The notes under the pieces were generated by a model. That model worked only from the letters and a program-made list of their open reading frames with translations. It was not told the origin of the DNA and did not search any database. 64,000 nucleotides of DNA from Hoeflea_A sp965204935 (GTDB lineage Bacteria > Pseudomonadota > Alphaproteobacteria > Rhizobiales > Rhizobiaceae): assembly GCF_965204935.1 (NCBI RefSeq), contig NZ_CBDBFO010000001.1. One strand, given 5' to 3'. The translations under genes were made by a program, and so were the position numbers. How positions within the stretch are numbered: position 1 is the stretch's first letter; each line of letters opens with the position of its first letter. Positions 45,246-53,995 of the stretch are shown in pieces.

Positions 45246-46721
45246 ATGCAGTTCAGGATCGATATCGACAAGGCTGGAAAGGTTGGACTCAGGGACCAGA
45301 TCGTCGCTGAGATATCCCGGCTCATATTTGAAGGCGTGCTCCAGGCCGATACAAAGTTGCCCTCGTGCCGCAAATTCTCGCAGATACTTGATGTCTCGGT
45401 CAACACCGTAATCGCTGCATACGGAATACTGGAAGACCAACATCTAATCTACGCAAAACCCAGATCAGGATACTTCGTCAGTGGATATGAAGGCGCGAGA
45501 TCTAGAGAGAGAAATGCCCTTGAAACAGTAGTTGGACCGGGCTCCCGAATGTGGGAGCGGCTAAATTGGCAACGGCGATCGGAAGACCTGCGGACAATCA
45601 TCCGTCCAGAAAATTGGTATGAGTACAAATATCCATTCGTTTGCAATCAGATTGACGAGGACAAATTTCCTGTCTCACATTGGCGGGAATGTTCGCGGCT
45701 TGCGATGAACCGTAAGGATTTGAAGGTTTGGTCCGCTGACAACCACTATTCCGACAGTATAGAACTGCTCGAACAGGTCTGCACGCGCATCTTGCCGCGT
45801 CGTGGTGTCTTCGAAACCGCGGAATCGGTTTTGGTTACGCTTGGAAGCCAAAACGGTCTGTACATTGCAAGCCAGTTGCTTGGCGGGCGCGACCGTGCTG
45901 CAACCATGGAAGATCCGGGTTACCCAGACGCACGCAAGATTTTGGCCGGAAGTTTTGGCGAAGTTCGATTTCAGCCGGTCGATGACGAAGGGTTGATTGT
46001 TGACGAACGCCTTCGGGGAACCACGCTGGTTTTTGTAACGCCAAATCGGCAATTTCCTACCACGGTCACAATGTCGGAAAGGCGCCGAAAGGAATTGATA
46101 ACAGTAGCTGAAGCGTACGATTTCTTCATTGTTGAAGATGATTACGAGTGCGATGTCGATTACAGGTACTTCACGCCATTTCCGCTTCGTAGTTCCGATG
46201 CAAAGGATCGCGTCATCTACCTTGGAAGCCTGTCGAAAGGTCTCTCGCCAGGGTTGAGGCTTGGTTATCTGGCAGCTGCACCTGAGTTTGTCGAAGCCGC
46301 TCGGGACTTGCGTGGCACAATGTTACGCCATCCGCCAATTATCCTACAGCACACAGCCGCAGCATTCCTGCGATTTGGTTATTATGAGAGTCAGCTCAGA
46401 CGACTGCACGGTGACTATCTGGCGCGGTGGGGAATCGCTGACGAGATCATACGGGATAGTTTGCCAAGCTTCGATATAAAAGGTGAATTCGGCGGAACCA
46501 ATTTTGTGCTCAATGACCATGGTAATACCCTTAGCGCTTCGGCGGTTGCGCGCGAAGCCCAAACACGTGGTGTGATTATTGAAGAGATCGCACCATGCTA
46601 TTCGCAAATAGATATCGGGAAGTTCCATTTTCGATTGGGCGTGTCGTCCATTCCGGCTTCCTCAATCGAACCAGGAATCAAAGCGTTAGCCGATTCCATA
46701 GCTGTATTGCGCAATTGTTAG
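45246..46721 (+). CDS. MocR/GabR-type transcriptional regulator (GntR HTH fused to aminotransferase fold)
   Basis: A 491-residue regulator. Residues about 10-80 are a GntR winged helix (GLRDQIVAEISRLIFEG through DVSVNTVIAAYGIL). Residues about 120-485 are a class I aminotransferase fold with PLP lysine at residue 331 (GSLSKGLSPG) and the Asp of VEDDYECDVDY. MocR proteins sense an amino compound or PLP adduct and control uptake or catabolic genes (GabR, TauR, PdxR, EnuR). The TRAP and mmsA genes around it are the natural targets. An IS5 element starts on the last base of its stop codon without changing the protein. Confidence 0.92.
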   Translation: MQFRIDIDKAGKVGLRDQIVAEISRLIFEGVLQADTKLPSCRKFSQILDVSVNTVIAAYGILEDQHLIYAKPRSGYFVSGYEGARSRERNALETVVGPGSRMWERLNWQRRSEDLRTIIRPENWYEYKYPFVCNQIDEDKFPVSHWRECSRLAMNRKDLKVWSADNHYSDSIELLEQVCTRILPRRGVFETAESVLVTLGSQNGLYIASQLLGGRDRAATMEDPGYPDARKILAGSFGEVRFQPVDDEGLIVDERLRGTTLVFVTPNRQFPTTVTMSERRRKELITVAEAYDFFIVEDDYECDVDYRYFTPFPLRSSDAKDRVIYLGSLSKGLSPGLRLGYLAAAPEFVEAARDLRGTMLRHPPIILQHTAAAFLRFGYYESQLRRLHGDYLARWGIADEIIRDSLPSFDIKGEFGGTNFVLNDHGNTLSASAVAREAQTRGVIIEEIAPCYSQIDIGKFHFRLGVSSIPASSIEPGIKALADSIAVLRNC

Positions 46722-47652
46722 AGCCGGATTTAAAAGTAGTTGAGCGATATCAATGGTTTGTGATTCAACAGTCTTTTCAAAGAAGATGGAGAATCACGAT
46801 GCCATGGAATGATATCGCCCGCGCCGAACATAACAGAGACCATTTGAGATTTCCAAGCGATTTGACCGATGAGGAATGGACGATACTTGCCCCGTTCATT
46901 CCGCCGGCAAAACGGGGTGGACGACCGCGTACGACCGATATGCGCGAGGTGATGAACGCGATCCTTTATATCGCAACCAGCGGCTGCCAGTGGCGCATGC
47001 TGCCGAAGCAGTTCCCACCGGTATCGACGGTACGTGGCTATTTCTACACCTGGAGCCGCATGGGTCTTTTTGCAGCCATCAATCACCTCCTGGTCCTCAA
47101 TACCCGCGAACTGGAAGGCCGCGCGGCTTCACCGACGGCCGGCGTGATCGACAGCCAGAGCGTGAAAACCACCGAAAGCGGGGGCGTTCGCGGCTATGAC
47201 GCCGGCAAGAAGGTCAAGGGCCGCAAGCGACACATCGTCACCGATACGATCGGCCTGATGCTGTTCATCATCGTTCACGCCGCCAACATTCAGGACAGGG
47301 ACGGGGCCTGCGACCTGATCAGGGCTGTCGGCGACCGCTTCCCCTGGCTGCGCCACATCTTCGCCGATGGCGCCTATGCGGGACCGAAGTTGCGAGCAGC
47401 GCTCGCGGGGCATGGCGACTGGACGGTCGAGACCGTCAAGCGCTGCGACAGCGCAGTCGGTTTCAAGGTTCTGCCGCGTCGATGGGTGGTGGAACGAACT
47501 TTCGCCTGGCTCGGGCGCTGCCGCAGACTGGCCCGGGACTGGGAGAGGACCATCCAGAACTCAACCGCGTGGGCGTTCATAGCAAGCATCCGGTTCATGA
47601 CGCGGCGTCTCGCAAGGTATTGTTACGTTTGAATAACTTTTGAATCCGGCTC
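46721..47652 (+). mobile_element. IS5-family element, intact
   Basis: A 932-bp element with terminal inverted repeats beginning GAGCCGGATT (imperfect beyond: TTAAAAGTAGTT left, CAAAAGTTATT right). It is flanked by a 3-bp duplication TTA (46718-46720 and 47653-47655), as in IS5 subgroups that target TNA. One transposase gene fills it. Its first base completes the TAG stop of the MocR gene. Confidence 0.88.
46799..47632 (+). CDS. IS5-family transposase
   Basis: A 277-residue DDE transposase in one frame. It starts MPWNDIARAEH; the DUF4096-like N-terminal part LTDEEWTILAPFIPP is followed by the catalytic residues in GVIDSQSVKT (Asp), HIFADGAYAG (Asp) and RRWVVERTFAWL (Glu). Nothing is missing, so the element may still move. 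Confidence 0.93.
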   Translation: MPWNDIARAEHNRDHLRFPSDLTDEEWTILAPFIPPAKRGGRPRTTDMREVMNAILYIATSGCQWRMLPKQFPPVSTVRGYFYTWSRMGLFAAINHLLVLNTRELEGRAASPTAGVIDSQSVKTTESGGVRGYDAGKKVKGRKRHIVTDTIGLMLFIIVHAANIQDRDGACDLIRAVGDRFPWLRHIFADGAYAGPKLRAALAGHGDWTVETVKRCDSAVGFKVLPRRWVVERTFAWLGRCRRLARDWERTIQNSTAWAFIASIRFMTRRLARYCYV

Positions 47653-47753
47653 TTAGATTGATTGCCTTCCACGTTTGCTGATCGCCTCCCGCCAAGAGAA
47701 AACTCGCATCTGTCCTGCCGCGACAGGACTGGCTACGTTTCCACGTCGGAAAA

Positions 47754-49256
47754 CTATGCGTCTTTGCCTCCTGTAAAATTAAACTCCGCGCCGGTTCGAA
47801 TGCCCGACGGCCAACGCGATGTCATTGTCTTCAACCGCGTGTAGAACCGAACCCCTTCCATGCCGTGGATGTGGTGATCTCCAAATAGCGACCGCTTCCA
47901 TCCGCCAAAGGAATGATATGCTACCGGAACTGGTATTGGAACATTAACGCCAACCATCCCGATACGCACACGTGCCCAAAAATCTCGCGCCGCATCTCCA
48001 TCCCGAGTAAAGATCGCCGTACCATTGCCGTACTCATGGTTATTGATCATGTGGACCGCTTCTTCATATCCGCCGGCGCGAACAACGGCGAGTACCGGAC
48101 CAAAAATCTCCTCTTTGTAAATCGACATATCCGTCGTCACGTTGTCGAACAGACAACCTCCGATGAAATATCCGTCCTCATAGCCTTGAAGACTGATTTC
48201 TCGTCCATCCACAACCAGTTTTGCCCCCTGCTCTAGACCCTGGTCGATCAAGTTGCGGATCTTGTCGTAGCTTTGCTTAGAAATGACCGGTCCGAGCTCT
48301 GAGGTTGGATCGGTATAGGGCGCCACTTTCAATGCACGTACGCGTGGTTCCAAGGCTTCAACCAGCCGGTCCGCCGTGCCCTCGCCAACAGGAACGGCAA
48401 CAGATATTGCCATGCATCTCTCGCCAGCCGAGCCAAATGCAGAACCGATCAACGCGTCCGTGACTTGATCCATATCCGCATCCGGCATCACGACCAAATG
48501 GTTCTTTGCACCGCACAAAGCCTGTACTCGCTTTCCATTGGCAGTACCGCGGGAATAAATGTAATGACCAATAGGCGTAGACCCCACGAAACTGACAGCC
48601 TCGATTTTTGGATTGTCCAACAACGCGTCAACCGCTTCTTTGTCTCCATTTACTACATTGAACACTCCCCCTGGCAGGCCCGCCTCAGCCAGTAACTCCG
48701 CAATCCTAAGCACCACCGTCGGGTTTTTTTCGGACGGCTTCAGCACAAATGTATTTCCGCAAGCTATGGCCACCGGATACATCCACAGCGGTACCATGGC
48801 CGGAAAATTGAATGGCGTTATCCCGGCGACAACGCCAACAGGCTGGCGCACTGTATAGCTGTCGACATTGATAGCCACGGATTCCGAATATTCGCCCTTG
48901 AGGAGATGAGGAATGCCGCAAGCAAATTCGACCACTTCAATGCCGCGTGCGATCTCACCTTTTGCATCAGGGATCGTTTTGCCATGTTCCGCTGAAAGGA
49001 GTTCAGCCAGTTCGTCTATGTTGCTCTTCAGCAAGTCCCGGAATTCAAACATCACAGTGGCGCGTTTTGCAGCTGGTGTCGCAGCCCAACACGGGAGCGC
49101 CGCCGCTGCGAGTTCGATAACTGCGTCTACATCTTGCTTCGATGCTAGCAGCACTCGTCCCGAAATGCCGCCAGTCGCGGGATTGAAAATGTCACCGTTT
49201 CGATCAGAACTTCCCGACCAAGGTTTATTCGATAGAAAGTGACCGATGGTGGTCAT
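47754..49256 (-). CDS. mmsA: CoA-acylating methylmalonate/malonate-semialdehyde dehydrogenase
   Basis: A 500-residue aldehyde dehydrogenase of the MmsA/IolA type, which converts (methyl)malonate semialdehyde with NAD+ and CoA to propionyl- or acetyl-CoA. The catalytic Cys is residue 281 (GERCMAISVAVPVG), TPFNFPAMVPLWMYP and GSTPIGHYIYSRG are typical of the family, and LCGAKNH replaces the general-base Glu of hydrolytic aldehyde dehydrogenases. The start MTTIGHFLS is eight codons into the open frame. It is divergent from dctM with a 525-bp gap. It suggests that the imported compound is broken down through a C3 or C4 semialdehyde, for example from beta-alanine, valine or inositol. Confidence 0.92.
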   Translation of the reverse strand: MTTIGHFLSNKPWSGSSDRNGDIFNPATGGISGRVLLASKQDVDAVIELAAAALPCWAATPAAKRATVMFEFRDLLKSNIDELAELLSAEHGKTIPDAKGEIARGIEVVEFACGIPHLLKGEYSESVAINVDSYTVRQPVGVVAGITPFNFPAMVPLWMYPVAIACGNTFVLKPSEKNPTVVLRIAELLAEAGLPGGVFNVVNGDKEAVDALLDNPKIEAVSFVGSTPIGHYIYSRGTANGKRVQALCGAKNHLVVMPDADMDQVTDALIGSAFGSAGERCMAISVAVPVGEGTADRLVEALEPRVRALKVAPYTDPTSELGPVISKQSYDKIRNLIDQGLEQGAKLVVDGREISLQGYEDGYFIGGCLFDNVTTDMSIYKEEIFGPVLAVVRAGGYEEAVHMINNHEYGNGTAIFTRDGDAARDFWARVRIGMVGVNVPIPVPVAYHSFGGWKRSLFGDHHIHGMEGVRFYTRLKTMTSRWPSGIRTGAEFNFTGGKDA

Positions 49257-49781
49257 TGCAAATCCCCTAATTTCATACATCCTTCGGTTCCGAGCCAGCG
49301 GACGATACGGCTCGCTTAGTGATAGAATGAATCCAGGAACTCAGAATGAGGGAGACACAGTTTCCAATAGTGAGGGTTACAGCATCAACAAAAGTGACAT
49401 TGCCTAGTTCTTCGAACGGATAACTTGCAGCAAAAAGTCTCAGATTGATCTGTATCCATATTAATCGACAATTGTATCTATTGCCATGCATTTTCCTTGC
49501 GTCGAATGGCAGGACGTGAAGTACCTTGGCTTGCGTTCTTACTTCGGAGTGGGAAATCATACAGCATCGGAGTGATCTCCTAGATTGCGAGGAGGAGAAT
49601 GGCCGTTCGGGTCATAATGTTCATCCTGCCATTGAATTCTAATTTTGAAGAATGGGGCTCGAGATCATAACGAACAACGTGCCCGAGAGGACGCACACCT
49701 CCTCAGGGTCATTCAATATAGCCGGAACACATTGACTTCGCCGGTGATGAAATAAACAAACTGAGGTAGAGACGGAAAACT
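49257..49781. other. Divergent promoter region between mmsA and dctM
   Basis: 525 bp without a credible gene, AT-richer than the core genome. It holds two copies of a YTGTATCYAT motif 22 bp apart (separate entry). A weak purine-rich ribosome site (GAGACGGAAAAC) precedes dctM. No RNA element was recognised. Confidence 0.5.
49450..49481. promoter_or_regulatory. Direct repeat, candidate MocR operator
   Basis: CTGTATCCAT (49450-49459) and TTGTATCTAT (49472-49481) are direct repeats with a 22-bp period, two helical turns. A third copy, TTGTATCCAC, is at 43068-43077 upstream of dctP. MocR/GabR regulators bind direct repeats on one DNA face, so these are good candidates for sites of the MocR protein encoded between them. 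The motif is short and unproven. Confidence 0.42.
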
Positions 49782-51089
49782 ATGAGTATTGAAATTATAA
49801 CGCTGCTTTATTTTCTGGTGTTATTCTTCGCTCTTTTTCTCGGCCTGCCCGTAGCTTTTGGACTTGGCGGCACCGCTGTCATTTTTGCCGCAATCTTTGA
49901 GCCGCGCGCTTTATTGACCGTGCCAAGCGCCTTCTACTCCACCCCGTGGAACAATGTATTGGTAACGGTTCCGTTGTTTCTGTTTATGGGAAGCCTCATT
50001 CGGTTTTCGGGCATTGCCGAAGCTGCATACGATGCCGTTTACAAGATAATTGGCCATATAGCAGGCGGATTGGCTATGGGAACGGTCCAAGTGTGCACCA
50101 TCTTTGCTGCCATTACCGGGATAACGCCGCCCGCGACAATCACGATGGGACAAATAGCGTATCCATCCATGATCAAATATAAATACAGCAAGGACGTTGC
50201 AATCGGGTCAATTGGCGCGGGTGGGGCGCTTGGCGCCCTTATACCGCCAAGTGTTCCATTCATTTTCTATGGCTTGCTGGCGAAAGTATCTATCGGTGGG
50301 CTATTCCTGGGCGGGCTGTTGCCGGGATTGATGCTGGCGGTTTTTTACATGGCATATATTGGCATCCGTTGCAGGCTTCAGCCTCATATGGGACCCGCAA
50401 TCCCGGCCGAAGAGAAATTCACCAGATCGGAAAAACTCGGTTCTCTGATAAACATCTGGCCGTTTATGCTGCTCATCGCTATTGTGCTCGGTGCAATTTG
50501 GGGTGGAATCGCAACGCCTTCAGAGGCCGCCGCTTTCGGCGCAACGGGAGCGCTGCTTATCAATCTGATTTACGGCAGGCTTACGCGGGAAGTGTTGAAA
50601 GACTCCTTAACCACGACGGTAAAACTTACCGGCATGGGTCTTTGGATTTTGATTGCGTCCAACATCTATTTGAACGTCTTCAATTCACTCGGCAGTCAAG
50701 AACTAGTGACAACTTTGGTTCTGAGCATGCCGGGAGGGGAAATGGGCATCCTGTTGATGATGATGTTCATCATCTTGTTGCTCGGGATGGTAATGGATGA
50801 TTGGGCGATCATTATGTTGTGTACGCCGCTCTTCATCCCAATCGTTGACACGTTAGGGATCGATAAGCTTTGGTTTGGTGTCCTGTTCATTGTCAATATT
50901 CAGATTGCATATCTTACTCCGCCATTCGGTTTCGTGCTCTTTTGGCTGAAGAGCGTCATGCCTCCTGACGTCACCATGGGTGACATTTACAAGTCTGTCG
51001 GACCATTCATCGTTCTGCAATTCATAGGCTTGATCCTGGTGTTCATATTCCCGTCGATCGCCACTTGGCTACCTGAACTGTTAAAGTAG
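49782..51089 (+). CDS. TRAP transporter large permease (DctM family)
   Basis: A 435-residue inner-membrane protein with about 12 hydrophobic segments, the transport subunit that moves substrate with Na+. Typical segments include VPLFLFMGSLIRFSGIAEAAY, PSVPFIFYGLLAKVSIGGLF and ATPSEAAAFGATGALL. It precedes the small permease gene; in most TRAP operons the order is dctP, dctQ, dctM, so this order is reversed. The AT-richer sequence matches dctP and dctQ, supporting one origin. Confidence 0.93.
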   Translation: MSIEIITLLYFLVLFFALFLGLPVAFGLGGTAVIFAAIFEPRALLTVPSAFYSTPWNNVLVTVPLFLFMGSLIRFSGIAEAAYDAVYKIIGHIAGGLAMGTVQVCTIFAAITGITPPATITMGQIAYPSMIKYKYSKDVAIGSIGAGGALGALIPPSVPFIFYGLLAKVSIGGLFLGGLLPGLMLAVFYMAYIGIRCRLQPHMGPAIPAEEKFTRSEKLGSLINIWPFMLLIAIVLGAIWGGIATPSEAAAFGATGALLINLIYGRLTREVLKDSLTTTVKLTGMGLWILIASNIYLNVFNSLGSQELVTTLVLSMPGGEMGILLMMMFIILLLGMVMDDWAIIMLCTPLFIPIVDTLGIDKLWFGVLFIVNIQIAYLTPPFGFVLFWLKSVMPPDVTMGDIYKSVGPFIVLQFIGLILVFIFPSIATWLPELLK

Positions 51090-51198
51090 GCACGAAGTCA
51101 ATAAATGTGTATGGGACGATATAGTGTCAGAAACATCACGGGTTCCCGCATTTTGAGATCAAAACTGAAAAAGTTGAAGTGTTTATCAGAGGTCGATT

Positions 51199-51699
51199 AT
51201 GAAACTATGGAACTCAATAGAAAAAGGGATTGAATTCATCGCTGAAATGATGGGGCGCGTTGGTTGGGTACTAATACTGTATTGCACTATTTTTGGTGTT
51301 ACCGATGTATTCTTGAGGTACGTTCTAAATTCGCCCTCCCTCTGGATTTCAACAACACTTCAGTACGCCATGGTATTACTGGCATGTGTTGGCGGAATAT
51401 ATTCTTTAAATGACAACGCATTTGTAAAACTAGATATTTTTTATGCAAATTTCTCCACGAGAAAAAAGGCCATCTGTGATATAATCACAGTTGTATTCAC
51501 CTTTTTGTTTCTCGCTGTGTTGATGTGGAAGGGATATCAGGCAGCCATGCTGTCCATCAAATTAAACCAGCACACACCAACAAGTATTCCGATCCCAATT
51601 TATCCGCTAAAGATGTTTTTCCCAATTACCGGCCTGATCATGCTGCTAGTCGTCATCAAAAAACTGGTGCATGATGTTCGGACGTTGGCCTCTGCCTGA
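51199..51699 (+). CDS. TRAP transporter small permease (DctQ family)
   Basis: A 166-residue protein with four hydrophobic segments, as expected for DctQ, which scaffolds DctM. LRYVLNSPSLWISTTLQYAMVL is the characteristic second-helix region. It lies 109 bp after dctM and is clearly AT-rich. The right edge of the TRAP segment follows, where IS remnants start 48 bp downstream. Confidence 0.88.
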   Translation: MKLWNSIEKGIEFIAEMMGRVGWVLILYCTIFGVTDVFLRYVLNSPSLWISTTLQYAMVLLACVGGIYSLNDNAFVKLDIFYANFSTRKKAICDIITVVFTFLFLAVLMWKGYQAAMLSIKLNQHTPTSIPIPIYPLKMFFPITGLIMLLVVIKKLVHDVRTLASA

Positions 51700-51747
51700 T
51701 CTTCAGAAGAGAAATTGATCCTCTCTATTTGCATATCGCATTGATAC

Positions 51748-52175
51748 CTATGCACCCAGCGCGCTGGCGAGGCAGTGCCTTGGGGTAGGGTCCCGCTGCA
51801 GTACGATGAGATGGAACCATCTCAGATAGCTTGCAAGGTATTTTGTGGCGATCCCGTAGCGGCTTGCAATGAACCCTTTCAGGCGTGAGTGACGGTTGTT
51901 GACGTTTTGGATGTGCAGCTCGCCGTCAACGCGTTCACCGGCCGACTGATTGAACGCCTTGTGGCTCACACCCAGGTCCGCTGCGCACCGCGGATAGCTT
52001 GTCTCGCCATCGGTCACCACAAGTGCGTCTTTGTCCACGACCGGTGCGAGAGCCTTCTGCAGGGCATCGGCGTTGACCGCAGGCAGGACTGTACTGACGC
52101 TCGTGCCGGAGCGGTCTGTCGCGATCAGGACCGGCACCTGCTCTTCAGACAGGCCCCGTTTTGCTGCTTTTCACG
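51748..52175 (-). pseudogene. IS1595-family (ISXO2-like) transposase, 3' part
   Basis: About 140 codons on the minus strand, from AAKRGLSEEQVPVLIATDRSG to the end at 51748. The DDE-domain features VVTDGETSYP, HIQNVNNRHSRLKGF and KYLASYLRWFH match ISXO2-like transposases. A stop codon (TGA) lies just upstream of the AAKRGLS segment and the first half is missing, so it is a dead fragment. Upstream a segment EGKSCEEQPGRKA may be more of it in another frame. Confidence 0.75.
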
Positions 52176-52311
52176 GCATTTTCAGGCTTTGCGCCCCGGT
52201 TGTTCTTCACAGGATTTACCTTCCAGGGCCCGGGTGTCGGTGCCAAGTGAATATTCCCCGGAAGTGCCGAAGTAATTTTCCCAACTTTCAGGATCTGGTG
52301 ACGAGCCAGAG

Positions 52312-52565
52312 TCAAGCGTCAGCGATTGCCTCCTTTTTCGGCCGTCCGCGCTTTTTTGGCGGTGGTGGTGGACAGATGGGTGCATTGGCCCGACTATGTT
52401 CGGGGATCAGATCGGCGTGGGATCGCAAGCGATAGCGTGCGTCCTCGATCTGGATGACGACGGCATGATGCAACAGCCTGTCCAACAGGGCGGTCGCGAC
52501 GACAGGATCGTCAAAACCTCCGCCCATTCGGCAAAGCCGCGGTTGGAGGGCAGCATCATGCCAGC
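52312..52565 (-). pseudogene. IS21-family IstB-like helper ATPase, frameshifted 3' fragment
   Basis: On the minus strand the first part reads MMLPSNRGFAEWAEV and the next part, in another frame, reads DDPVVATALLDRLLHHAVVIQIED and SHADLIPEHSRANAP, then a Pro-rich and basic tail. Together this is the end of IstB. The frame breaks at GAGGTTTTGAC, where one T seems to be missing. The N-terminal ATPase motifs are absent. Confidence 0.72.
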
Positions 52566-52644
52566 CATCGGGCGCCGGGGTCGCTTGCGCCGATGCGCAC
52601 CGCGCCGCGGGGCCGGCTGGACCCGGCCGTGACGCTGAAGCGTC

Positions 52645-52864
52645 GGGACTGTCAGGAGTTCTGTGCTTGAGGCCATAGTGATGGAAAGGAGCGAATCATC
52701 ACATGGCTATTGAGAAAGAACTACTTCACCAGTTGTTGGCTGGGCGTGATCCGAGCGAGGTGTTTTCCAGGGATGGGTTGCTTGATGACCTTAAGGCGGC
52801 GTTGTCGGAGCGCATTTTGAATGCCGAATTGGACGAACATTTGGAAGAAGAGCGGTCCGGCTGA
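52645..52864 (+). pseudogene. IS256-family 5' fragment (terminal repeat and transposase start)
   Basis: The sequence GGGACTGTCAGGAGTTCTGTGC at its left edge (shown at 52645-52666) resembles IS256 terminal repeats. At 52703 a transposase starts MAIEKELLHQLLAGRDPSE and LKAALSERILNAELDEHLEEE, as in IS256, but stops after 53 codons at 52862-52864 where a different sequence begins. Only the first eighth of the transposase remains. Confidence 0.7.
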
Positions 52865-53145
52865 TGCCGCCATGGATTGCACGGGCATCCTCCCGGAAGC
52901 GCCTTGCGGCCTGAAAGGCTGTCTCGACGCCTGTTCCGCACGTCTGCCGGGAACTTCCGAACCCGGATCCGGCCCGCAGAGAAGCAAGAACCTGCGAAGG
53001 GCATCACAAACCGGCAAGGACAGTCAGGAGCGGAAAAAGTGCCTTGATTTCATACGCCGAATAGAGAAGCAATGGTCGCCGTACTCACCGCCCTCGATTG
53101 CCGCCTGATCCATATACGATGCAAAAGAAAACTGCGCCCCCGCCT
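52865..53145. other. Unassigned sequence between IS256 fragment and GntR gene
   Basis: About 280 bp. Short frames exist on both strands, but none shows a recognisable product. It is the right boundary of the IS-rich island. Confidence 0.4.
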
Positions 53146-53856
53146 TCAGCGTGGCGCAAGAATGGCGGCAAGGTCGTCCTCGCCCGGTCGCCGGCTGTTC
53201 AGGTCGAGCCCCGCCCGGATGTGCTCCAGATGGCTGCATACCAGTTCTTCGGCTGTGTCCGCATCGGCGGCCTCGATGGCGTCGAGAACGCGGGCGTGTT
53301 CGTCTTTCGGACATGTGGCGCTGCGGTTGACGCCGAAAAGGGCGACGATCAGCGAGGTGCGCGTTATCAGTTCGCGCACGGTCCTGACCAGAACCGAATT
53401 GCCGTGGGCCCTGGCGAGTTCCACATGAAAATCGCCCGAAAGCCGGATGATCTCGCTGCGGTCGCCGTGGCTGCGGGCCTGGTCCTCGCTTTCGATGTGC
53501 CGACGCAGCCTTGTGAGCGCCGCATCGTCCGGCGCAGCGGCGAGTTCGCGAACGATGCCGGCTTCGAGCAGTCTTCGCGCCGCAAAAACCTCGTCGGCTT
53601 CCCGCGGCGTCGGGCAGGCCACATGGGCACCCCTGTTGGACCTGAGTTCGACGATGCCCTGGCTCGCCAGAAGCAGCAATGCGCGGCGGACCCGCATGCG
53701 CCCGACGCCGAAAACGGCGCACAGTTTCGGTTCGCTCAGTCTTGTCTTGGGCATGAGTCGCCGTTCCATGACGGCCGCATAGACGGATTCGACGATCAGC
53801 TGCTCGTCCGGCCCTTGCGAACCGTTGCCGTTGTTTTTCAATGCATTGAACCCCAT
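53146..53856 (-). CDS. GntR family transcriptional regulator, FCD (FadR-like) subfamily
   Basis: A 236-residue regulator. The N-terminal winged helix is at about residues 20-85 (VGRMRVRRALLLLASQGIVELRSNRG), and the all-helical FCD ligand domain follows (FAARRLLEAGIVRELA, with metal-type His residues in DFHVELARAHGN). The start MGFNALKN gives the usual family length; a GTG at 53940 would put part of a likely operator inside the gene. It is divergent from the second branched-chain-type importer and probably controls it in response to the imported acid. Confidence 0.88.
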   Translation of the reverse strand: MGFNALKNNGNGSQGPDEQLIVESVYAAVMERRLMPKTRLSEPKLCAVFGVGRMRVRRALLLLASQGIVELRSNRGAHVACPTPREADEVFAARRLLEAGIVRELAAAPDDAALTRLRRHIESEDQARSHGDRSEIIRLSGDFHVELARAHGNSVLVRTVRELITRTSLIVALFGVNRSATCPKDEHARVLDAIEAADADTAEELVCSHLEHIRAGLDLNSRRPGEDDLAAILAPR

Positions 53857-53928
53857 GCGTCGGGCCGCCTGTCGTGCCCCCCATTCGCAAAACACAGGAC
53901 GGAAGAATAGGGTTTGCCTGCCTGCAAT

Positions 53929-53995
53929 GTCAACGTTCACCGGAATCGCAGGCTACGATATCGAGAAACAACGTTGACAATAATCGTTAACGATT
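53929..53995. promoter_or_regulatory. Inverted repeats in the gntR/importer divergent promoter
   Basis: GTCAACGTT (53929-53937) and AACGTTGAC (53970-53978) are perfect inverted copies 32 bp apart, and AATCGTTAACGATT (53982-53995) is a perfect 14-bp palindrome beside the second copy. Their clustering between divergent genes suggests GntR binding and loop- or roadblock-type control of both promoters. Confidence 0.5.

Noticed and set aside
47711..47729. GTCCTG/CAGGAC hairpin after mmsA
   Set aside because: Only 6 bp of stem and no T-run; too weak to call a terminator.
53024..53890. A 288-codon minus-strand frame overlapping the GntR gene
   Set aside because: It runs in another frame of the same strand with a very Arg-rich composition, while the other frame encodes a clear FCD regulator.
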